Assembly (NCBI GenBank): GCA_007571095.1
Contig: RKSB01000190.1
Coordinates: 1 to 7,369 of the forward strand
Length of the DNA: 7,369 nucleotides
Origin: K189A clade bacterium
Lineage (GTDB): Bacteria; Pseudomonadota; Gammaproteobacteria; Pseudomonadales; Azotimanducaceae
Reading direction: 5' to 3'
Made by a program: the position numbers and the translations under genes. The notes under the pieces were generated by a model that searched no databases, had not been told where the DNA came from, and saw only the letters and a list, made by a program, of their open reading frames with translations. Shown one piece after another: positions 1 through 5,229 of this stretch (position 1 is its first letter; every line of letters begins with the position of its first letter).

Positions 1-37
1 GCGGCTTCTCCCATATCCTCAGGGGTTTGAAGGGCAC
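1..37. repeat. 37-base direct repeat, copy 1 (edge copy)
   Basis: These 37 bases match positions 182-218 exactly, base for base. The other copy lies inside the SDR gene, where its complement encodes residues of about 232-243 (ALQTPEDMGEAA). This edge copy sits beyond the SDR stop codon and in a different frame, so it is not part of that protein. The match ends at a small palindrome (GGCAC-GAG-GTGCC, 33-45). It could be a remnant of a partial duplication of the SDR 3' end, the edge of a second SDR gene, or a mis-assembly at a contig end. The sequence alone cannot separate these. Confidence 0.85.
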
Positions 38-120
38 GAGGTGCCTGCCGAGAATCGCCTGCGAATGAGGATTCGCTATCGTTTCTGAAGCGTGCAGGCT
101 GGGAATGCCTAGTGCACCTC
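38..120. repeat. Fold-back sequence downstream of the SDR gene
   Basis: The outer arms GAGGTGC (38-44) and GCACCTC (114-120) are exact reverse complements. Inside them GCCTGC (57-62) pairs with GCAGGC (94-99), and a short hairpin, GCGAAT-GAGG-ATTCGC, occupies 61-76 with a 6-bp stem and 4-base loop. The 61-76 hairpin and the middle stem share bases 61-62, so they cannot both form fully. The right outer arm overlaps the last codons and the stop of the SDR gene. On the minus strand no T-run follows any stem, so this is not a canonical intrinsic terminator. It may still end or stabilise the hydrolase-SDR transcript, or mark a rearrangement junction. Confidence 0.45.
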
Positions 121-909
121 GAAGCCTCCCGCAACGGTCAGGGCGATGCCGGTCACATTGAGTGCTTTGGCCAGATAGACAGCGGCTTCTCCCATATCCT
201 CAGGGGTTTGAAGGGCACCGAGCGGAATTGCCTCAATCATGTTGGCTCCGTTTACCTCGTTGGCTCCCTGGCCGGTCTCAGGTACCAAAAAGTCCCACAT
301 TTGAGTGCCGACCAGACCAGGGCACAGGGCATTGACCCTGATTTTGTCGGTAGCCAGTTCCAGTGCGAGCGATTGAGTAATGCCGATGGCGGCAAATTTT
401 GATCCGCAATAGGCGGACAGGCCGGGGTGCCCTTTTTTTCCGGCAATCGAGGCGATGTTGACAATAGCGGCGTTTTCAGAGGCTTTCAGAGCCGGCAAAG
501 CCGCCTTGGTCATCAGGAAAATGCCCTTGGTGTTGACATCAAAAATACGTTGCCACGAAGCCTCTGAAAATTCGTGGACAGGGCCGACATCAATAACACC
601 GGCGTTGTTCACCAGTATGTCGAGGCCGCCAAAGGCATCGATCGTGGCCTCCACTGCCTGCAGGCAACTGGCGGCATCGGTAACATCGACACGAGTACTG
701 GAGACTTCGCCCGAAACGCTCAGGGCTTTGGCGGCTTCTTGCAGGTTATCGGCAGTAGACAGGGCATAGGCCCATTGTCCTGAAGCCTCTGCTATGTCGG
801 CAATCATCACTCGTGCACCCGCCTCGGCAAAGGCCTGGGCAATGCCTTTGCCTATGCCTCTTGCTCCGCCGGTGATCAGGGCCACTCGGCCACTCAGTTC
901 TGTTGACAT
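109..909 (-). CDS. Short-chain dehydrogenase/reductase (SDR), NAD(H)-type
   Basis: This is a 266-residue classical SDR, a cytoplasmic oxidoreductase that interconverts an alcohol and a ketone using a nicotinamide cofactor. The Rossmann glycine motif TGGARGIG is at residues 13-20. Asp38, at the end of the second strand, suggests NAD(H) rather than NADP(H). NNAG is at 101-104, and the catalytic set is Asn126, Ser154, Tyr167 and Lys171 (YCGSK), followed by the PG motif at 197-198. The start at 909 is chosen because a strong AAAGGAGGT sits nine bases upstream; a longer reading from 1002 would overlap the hydrolase gene. The stretch between strands 2 and 3 (about 40-72) is longer than in typical SDRs such as FabG. 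It is the second gene of an operon, 25 bases after the hydrolase stop. General sequence style resembles butanediol or sorbitol dehydrogenase-like SDRs, but the substrate is unknown. Confidence 0.95.
   Translation of the reverse strand: MSTELSGRVALITGGARGIGKGIAQAFAEAGARVMIADIAEASGQWAYALSTADNLQEAAKALSVSGEVSSTRVDVTDAASCLQAVEATIDAFGGLDILVNNAGVIDVGPVHEFSEASWQRIFDVNTKGIFLMTKAALPALKASENAAIVNIASIAGKKGHPGLSAYCGSKFAAIGITQSLALELATDKIRVNALCPGLVGTQMWDFLVPETGQGANEVNGANMIEAIPLGALQTPEDMGEAAVYLAKALNVTGIALTVAGGFEVH
182..218. repeat. 37-base direct repeat, copy 2 (inside the SDR gene)
   Basis: Identical to bases 1-37. Here the sequence is in its natural place, coding for the C-terminal part of the SDR (about residues 232-243). 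It is therefore the likely parent of the edge copy. Confidence 0.85.
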
Positions 910-918
910 GATTTCATT

Positions 919-927
919 ACCTCCTTT
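919..927 (-). promoter_or_regulatory. Strong Shine-Dalgarno of the SDR gene
   Basis: Read on the minus strand this is AAAGGAGGT, close to a perfect anti-16S complement, with nine bases to the ATG at 909. It lies in the 25-base gap after the hydrolase stop codon. It decides the SDR start and implies efficient, independent translation initiation of the second operon gene. Confidence 0.85.
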
Positions 928-934
928 AGACAGG

Positions 935-1843
935 TTAACGGAATTTTCGCAAGGGTCGAGAATGACGCCACTCCGCAAGCAGAGTGCGTAATGCACTGAC
1001 AAAGGCCAGCGGCTGATCCAGAAACAGGTGGTGCTGGGCCTCTGGAATGCTCGTAAAGGAAACAGACTTGTCGAGTGCCGAAAACATATAGTCGGCCAGT
1101 TCCTGCGTAAAGAGATAGCTGTCTTCGCCGTAGAAAACAGCCATTCGGCAACGCAATGCCGTCAGGTCCTTGTGGGTGTCCGTTGTCATGTTGAAGTTGT
1201 CGAACATGGTGTCGTCAAACTTCCAGGTCCAGCCGCCCTCTACCTCTATCAAGCTGTGACGTCCAATATAGTCCAGCAGATAATCGTTTTTGCAGTCCTG
1301 CGGTGGCATCAATCGAAACCGGCCCAGGGCGGCCTCAAATGTTTCATAGACTCTTCTGGGTCGAATGGGGGAGCGCCGAGGATCCCTTTCCCATTCAAAA
1401 TCAGGCGGCCTGACCGCCGAGTCGGCCAGCACGATGCCTGCCAGCGAATCACCGTATATCAGGGCGGTTTTGATGGCGATGAAACCGCCGAAACTGTGGC
1501 CTACCAGAATGGTGTTCTGATCGAAGCCGGCATCTTTGACAGCACTCATCACCTGAGCACCGAAGCTCTCCAGGCTGTAGTCCGACAGATGCTCGCTGTC
1601 GCCGGCACCTGCCAGATCAATGGCCATGACCCGATAATGAGTCAGGAAGAAGGGGGCGATAAAGGTCCACCAGTGGGCGTGCGCACCGCTGCCATGAATA
1701 AAAACAAGACCGGGGCGATCGGCATCCACCTTGCCGTTTGGGTCATTCCACAGCAGATAATGAATTTTTGCTCCGTCGCAATCGACATACCTGTCGCTGT
1801 AGTCGAATTCCAGCGCGCGTTTGAACCAGCTGGGTCGTTCCAT
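935..1843 (-). CDS. Alpha/beta hydrolase fold protein
   Basis: This is a 302-residue alpha/beta hydrolase. After an N-terminal strand region (about 18-33, YVDCDGAKIHYLLW) comes the oxyanion-hole segment HGSG (50-53). The nucleophile elbow GHSFGG follows at 115-120, with Ser117 as nucleophile. The acid is probably Asp241 or Glu240 in FYGED, and the histidine His272 or His271 in AQHHLFLDQP. A cap region lies at about 145-225. A serine nucleophile points to an esterase, lactonase or C-C hydrolase rather than an epoxide hydrolase or dehalogenase, which use Asp. No signal peptide is visible, so it is probably cytoplasmic. I chose the ATG at 1843 because MERPSWFKRALEFDY looks like a natural family N-terminus and a -10-like element lies about 30 bases upstream; the ribosome site is weak. 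A longer reading from 1912 is possible but would leave little promoter. It is the first gene of an operon with the SDR. Confidence 0.92.
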   Translation of the reverse strand: MERPSWFKRALEFDYSDRYVDCDGAKIHYLLWNDPNGKVDADRPGLVFIHGSGAHAHWWTFIAPFFLTHYRVMAIDLAGAGDSEHLSDYSLESFGAQVMSAVKDAGFDQNTILVGHSFGGFIAIKTALIYGDSLAGIVLADSAVRPPDFEWERDPRRSPIRPRRVYETFEAALGRFRLMPPQDCKNDYLLDYIGRHSLIEVEGGWTWKFDDTMFDNFNMTTDTHKDLTALRCRMAVFYGEDSYLFTQELADYMFSALDKSVSFTSIPEAQHHLFLDQPLAFVSALRTLLAEWRHSRPLRKFR

Positions 1844-1871
1844 AGTTTCTACACCAAGTATTGAGCTTGGG

Positions 1872-1880
1872 ATATTATAT
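1872..1880. promoter_or_regulatory. Two-way -10-like element in the divergent intergenic region
   Basis: On the minus strand 1879-1874 reads TATAAT, the perfect sigma-70 -10 hexamer, about 30 bases before the hydrolase ATG. This predicts a leader of roughly 24 bases. On the plus strand 1873-1878 reads TATTAT, one mismatch from consensus, about 88 bases before the nitroreductase-like gene. I see no good -35 hexamer on either strand at 16-18 base spacing, so a regulator or another sigma factor may be involved. This is the only AT-rich patch in the 122-base gap. The call rests on motif matching only. Confidence 0.45.
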
Positions 1881-1882
1881 GT

Positions 1883-1903
1883 TGCAAACGCATGCTGCTT
1901 GCA
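1883..1903. promoter_or_regulatory. Inverted repeat, possible operator
   Basis: TGCAA (1883-1887) and TTGCA (1899-1903) are exact inverted arms separated by 11 bases that include the palindrome GCATGC (1890-1895). A further TTGC-N6-GCAA pair (1899-1912) and a tandem CTTGC run follow directly. The dyad sits next to the -10-like element, in the spacer/-35 position for the leftward promoter, where a repressor or activator could bind. The arms are short, so chance is possible. Confidence 0.3.
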
Positions 1904-1950
1904 CGAAAGCAACCTTGCCTTGCCTTAGTCGAGCAGATTCGCCAATCGAA

Positions 1951-1957
1951 AAAGGAG
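1951..1957 (+). promoter_or_regulatory. Shine-Dalgarno of the nitroreductase-like gene
   Basis: AAAGGAG stands eight bases before the ATG at 1966 and fixes that start over an in-frame upstream ATG at 1861. The extra 35 residues encoded from 1861 do not resemble the family and would cover the promoter region. Confidence 0.85.
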
Positions 1958-1965
1958 TATCAAAA

Positions 1966-2412
1966 ATGGCTAATGACCCGCGCGTCTGGATTCAGGAACA
2001 TATTCAGCTTTATTTGACCGACCCGGAAAAGGCCCATATGTGGGATGCGTCGGCGGCTGGTTTTAACGCAACCATTCCGACCCTGTTGCTCATTACCCGT
2101 GGCCGCAAAACCGGCAAAGACATCTTCTCGCCACTGGTTTACAAGGAGGTAAACGGAGGCTATGTGGTCATCGCCTCCAGAGGCGGTGCACCAGAGCATC
2201 CCAACTGGTACCTCAACCTGAAAGCCACCCCCGATTGTGAGATTCGAGTTGGCCGAAACAAGATGATGGCTACAGCCAGACAGACTGAAGGCGATGAGCG
2301 GGCGAATATCTGGCAACAGATGACACAGATTTACCCCTTCTATGACGACTACCAGAAACGTGCCGGCGAGCGGATTATTCCAGTGATGATGCTTGACCCC
2401 AAATCGGCCTGA
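1966..2412 (+). CDS. Deazaflavin-dependent nitroreductase family protein (DUF385/Ddn-like)
   Basis: This is a 148-residue protein of the split beta-barrel family that includes the mycobacterial F420H2-dependent quinone/nitro reductase Ddn. Family signatures visible are LLLITRGRKTGK (about 40-51), the block VVIASRGGAPEHPNWYLNL (67-85), an acidic/aromatic segment YPFYDDYQ (123-130), and a closing RIIPVMMLDP (136-145). It is full length for the family and has no signal peptide, so it is probably cytoplasmic or membrane-associated. Family members reduce quinones or other electrophiles with F420H2, though some relatives may bind flavin or heme instead. Nothing here shows whether this organism makes F420. 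It is the first gene of the rightward cluster, and the PhoD-like gene starts 13 bases after its stop. Confidence 0.9.
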   Translation: MANDPRVWIQEHIQLYLTDPEKAHMWDASAAGFNATIPTLLLITRGRKTGKDIFSPLVYKEVNGGYVVIASRGGAPEHPNWYLNLKATPDCEIRVGRNKMMATARQTEGDERANIWQQMTQIYPFYDDYQKRAGERIIPVMMLDPKSA

Positions 2413-2425
2413 GTCAGTAGCGAAC

Positions 2426-4219
2426 ATGTCCAAATTCTTCACTCGCCGGCAATTTGTCAGAGCCTCAATGGCATCGGCCGGTGCTCTGGTGGTGGCCGGC
2501 CCTCTGGCCGGCTGTGCTCGGGGCGACAGGATCAGCACTTGTGCTGTGCGCTATGGAGAAAACATACCGGTCGCCTTCAAGCATGGTGTCGCCAGCGGAG
2601 ACCCTACGGCCAACAGCGTCATTCTGTGGACTCGGGTTTCGCCGGTGCGACAGGGTACCATTGTGGTGTCGTGGCGAGTGGCAACCGACAGGGCTTTCAG
2701 CACCCTCACCCACGAAGGGGCAAGCCTTGTAACCGCCGATACGGACTATACGCTCAAGCTGGATGCGGTAGGCCTCCAACCAGGAAAACGCTACTACTAT
2801 CAATTCAGGGCAAATGGTGCGGCATCTCCAACGGGAGTTACTCGAACCCTGCCTGTCGGCCGAGTCAACTCGTTGAAGATGGCGGTCATGTCCTGTTCCA
2901 ACTATGGTTTCGGTTATTTTCATTCCTATGATGCGGTCTCGAAGAGAGAGGACATTGACCTGGTGCTACATCTGGGGGACTACATTTACGAATATCCGAG
3001 CAATGTGTATCCGAGAACTGCCCAGACGCTTGAAGGACGTGAACCCGAGCCGGACAGGGAACTGGTCAGCCTGAGTGATTACCGTACTCGGTACGCCCAG
3101 TATCGTAGCGATTCGGACCTGCAGGCCGTGCATGCCCAGAAGCCCTTTATCTGTGTCTGGGATGACCATGAGATTGCCAACAATACGTGGCGTGCAGGTG
3201 CTCAAAACCACGACGAGGAGTTGGGCGAAGGCAAATTCTCGGATCGAGTGGCCGCCGCCCTGCAGGCCTATTTTGAATGGCTGCCGATTCGCGGCAAGGA
3301 CCCCGAAGAAACCGTCAAGGAAATCAACCGAAGCTTTCGGTTTGGCGACCTGTTGACTCTGCACATGCTGGATACACGTTATGTCGGTCGAGACGAGCAG
3401 TTGAGTTATGGCAACTATGTCGATGCCGACAGCGGCCAGTTTTCGCACCAGAAGTTTTTGACTGAACTGGAGAATCCGGCTCGCACGATTCTGGGCTCCG
3501 AACAGCTTGACTGGTTGAATCGGAGCATTCAGCAGAACACCACTCAATGGCAGGTGCTGGGACAGCAGGTGGTGATGAGCCAACACTATCTGCCCGCTGC
3601 CTTGATGTTACGCCGGCTTGATTATCAAAACTTTGGCCGACTCGCCCGCCTGGCCCAGCTTGGCCAGCAAATTCGACAGGGCACCAGAGTGTCGTCGGCG
3701 GACAGGGAACTCTATCGGTCCGGTGCGTCCGAGCTGACACCCGAGCTACTCAGGCTTTTACAACTGCCCGATCTGCCCATGCGGCTTGATTCCTGGGACG
3801 GTTACCCGGCTGATCGCGAAAAAGTCTACCGAATGATGGCCCAATCAATCAGCAGCTTTGTCGTTCTGGCCGGCGATACTCACAATGCCTGGGCCAGCAA
3901 TCTGGTGTCCGATGCAGGCGACAAGGTCGGGCTCGAGTTCGCCACCCATTCGGTTACTTCACCCGGGCTTGAAGGCTTTCTGGGCAATGACCCGAAACAG
4001 CTGATGGCGGCAGAGCAGGACCTGGTGTCGAGAATGGAAACGCTTGAGTATCTGAATGCCAGAGACCGAGGCTTTATGGTGGTCACCTTCTTGCCTGACA
4101 AGGTGCGGTCCGAATGGTTCTTTGTGTCCGATATTCGACAGCCTGACTACGAGTTTCAGACGGATCGTTACCATGCCGTTGAGGCTGACAGGGACGAGCT
4201 GGTTATGCGACACTCCTGA
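2426..4219 (+). CDS. phoD: PhoD-like alkaline phosphatase/phosphodiesterase, Tat lipoprotein
   Basis: This is a 597-residue PhoD-family metallophosphoesterase, predicted to hydrolyse phosphate mono- or diesters in the cell envelope. The N-terminus has a twin-arginine motif (TRRQFVR, 6-12), a hydrophobic stretch and a lipobox LAGC (27-30). It is therefore likely exported folded by Tat and lipidated at Cys30; Ala at +2 favours the outer membrane. An Ig-like PhoD_N domain follows (about 50-145, FKHGVASGDP to RVSP). The catalytic domain shows MSCSNY with the likely iron-binding Cys157, GDYIYE (184-189), WDDHEIANN (245-253), LDTRYVGR (315-322) and GDTHNAW (483-489). All hallmark motifs are intact. 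The ATG at 2426 places the arginines at 7-8; an in-frame TTG at 2393 is rejected. The ribosome site is weak, consistent with coupling to the gene 13 bases upstream. No Pho box was recognised, so phosphate control is unproven. Confidence 0.95.
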   Translation: MSKFFTRRQFVRASMASAGALVVAGPLAGCARGDRISTCAVRYGENIPVAFKHGVASGDPTANSVILWTRVSPVRQGTIVVSWRVATDRAFSTLTHEGASLVTADTDYTLKLDAVGLQPGKRYYYQFRANGAASPTGVTRTLPVGRVNSLKMAVMSCSNYGFGYFHSYDAVSKREDIDLVLHLGDYIYEYPSNVYPRTAQTLEGREPEPDRELVSLSDYRTRYAQYRSDSDLQAVHAQKPFICVWDDHEIANNTWRAGAQNHDEELGEGKFSDRVAAALQAYFEWLPIRGKDPEETVKEINRSFRFGDLLTLHMLDTRYVGRDEQLSYGNYVDADSGQFSHQKFLTELENPARTILGSEQLDWLNRSIQQNTTQWQVLGQQVVMSQHYLPAALMLRRLDYQNFGRLARLAQLGQQIRQGTRVSSADRELYRSGASELTPELLRLLQLPDLPMRLDSWDGYPADREKVYRMMAQSISSFVVLAGDTHNAWASNLVSDAGDKVGLEFATHSVTSPGLEGFLGNDPKQLMAAEQDLVSRMETLEYLNARDRGFMVVTFLPDKVRSEWFFVSDIRQPDYEFQTDRYHAVEADRDELVMRHS

Positions 4220-4237
4220 GCCAACCTGTCCGGACTC

Positions 4238-5215
4238 ATGACTGCGGACAGCTTGATGCGAGCGGCCATCGCCCTGCTTGCGGATGGTCGCCACCACAAC
4301 AAGACCGATCTGAAAAGCATTCTGGCCATCGACGAGGCTGAGCTTGATCGACTCCTGGAAGACCTGGAAGCCCTCGGTGTTCAGCGTGACTCCGATGGAC
4401 GAACAGGGTTTTCCGCTCCTCTCGACCTGCTGTCGGAGAAAAGGATTCGAGCACGCCTGTCCGCTTCGGCGAGTGGAGATTTTTCTGCGATAGAACTACT
4501 TCTGACAACCGGTTCGACCAACGACGAGGCAATGGCCTATTGCCGGACTCATCCCAGCGACACGGGCCGAGTCTGGCTGGCCGAGCAACAGACTGCAGGT
4601 CGTGGTCGTTTGGGGCGTGAATGGTACAGCCCCTTTGCTCGCAATATTTACCTGACGACGGTCGTGAACATGCCCGCCTCCAGTGCCATGCAGGGGCTGA
4701 GTCTGGCGATTGGTGTCGCTGTGGCACGCGCCTTTGCCGCACTGAACCTGCCCGCTCCAAAGCTGAAATGGCCCAACGATATTCTGTACGAACACAAGAA
4801 ACTCGGCGGTATTCTGATTGAACTGCCGGATGCGGCGAGGGCGGTTATCGGAGTGGGGATTAATGTTCGCATGTCGCCGCAAGCCTCTCGGCACATCAGT
4901 CAGGACTGGACGGACCTTGCGCAGGTATGCACTCAGCCGCCCGCAAGAAACACTCTGGTTGCCGAGTTTTTGAATGCCTTGAGCCAAGTGTTGAAGGAGT
5001 TTCGGCAAGCCGGCCTGGAATCGAGCCTGTGCGCCGAATGGCAGGCCCTTGACGCCATGCGAGGTCTTGAAGTCACCGTCAAGACGGCTTCCGGTCGAAT
5101 CGAGGGGGTGGCACGAGGCATTGATTCAAGGGGTGCCCTGAAGCTGGACAGGTTCCAGGGCGAGCGTTCCTTTGACAGCACCGAAGTCAGCCTCAGGCCG
5201 ACAAATCCTTTCTGA
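4238..5215 (+). CDS. birA: Biotin-protein ligase / biotin operon repressor BirA
   Basis: This is a 325-residue cytoplasmic bifunctional BirA. It activates biotin with ATP to biotinyl-5'-AMP and transfers it to the biotin carrier domain of acetyl-CoA carboxylase. The N-terminal 70 residues form a winged-helix-like region (LLADGRHHNKTDLKSILA then DRLLEDLEALGV), so it probably also represses biotin genes. The catalytic domain shows STN (93-95), the biotinyl-AMP loop GRGRLGR (121-127), KWPND (177-181) with the catalytic lysine Lys177 or nearby, KLGG (188-191) and GVGINV (205-210). The C-terminal SH3-like domain (about 272-320) is present. Length is close to E. coli BirA. It begins 18 bases after the phosphatase stop with a weak ribosome site, and ends 14 bases before the FG-GAP lipoprotein gene. 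No biotin operator was recognised in the window. Confidence 0.96.
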   Translation: MTADSLMRAAIALLADGRHHNKTDLKSILAIDEAELDRLLEDLEALGVQRDSDGRTGFSAPLDLLSEKRIRARLSASASGDFSAIELLLTTGSTNDEAMAYCRTHPSDTGRVWLAEQQTAGRGRLGREWYSPFARNIYLTTVVNMPASSAMQGLSLAIGVAVARAFAALNLPAPKLKWPNDILYEHKKLGGILIELPDAARAVIGVGINVRMSPQASRHISQDWTDLAQVCTQPPARNTLVAEFLNALSQVLKEFRQAGLESSLCAEWQALDAMRGLEVTVKTASGRIEGVARGIDSRGALKLDRFQGERSFDSTEVSLRPTNPF

Positions 5216-5229
5216 GAGCAGTCTATATA

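Noticed and set aside
61..76. GCGAAT-GAGG-ATTCGC hairpin as an intrinsic terminator for the leftward operon
   Set aside because: No T-run follows on the minus strand, and the stem is only six base pairs.
910..1002. N-terminal extension of the SDR by 31 residues
   Set aside because: It would overlap the hydrolase coding region, does not resemble an SDR N-terminus, and the strong AAAGGAGGT lies directly before the ATG at 909.
1028..1864. A 278-codon open frame on the plus strand opposite the hydrolase
   Set aside because: It is fully antisense to an alpha/beta hydrolase with intact catalytic motifs and has no family resemblance or ribosome site of note.
1844..1965. Pho box upstream of the cluster that contains the PhoD-like gene
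   Set aside because: No pair of CTGTCAT-like half-sites with the expected spacing is visible in the intergenic region.
2393..2425. Upstream TTG start for the PhoD-like gene, overlapping the previous gene
   Set aside because: It would push the twin-arginine motif to residues 18-19 with no gain; the ATG at 2426 gives a standard Tat signal.
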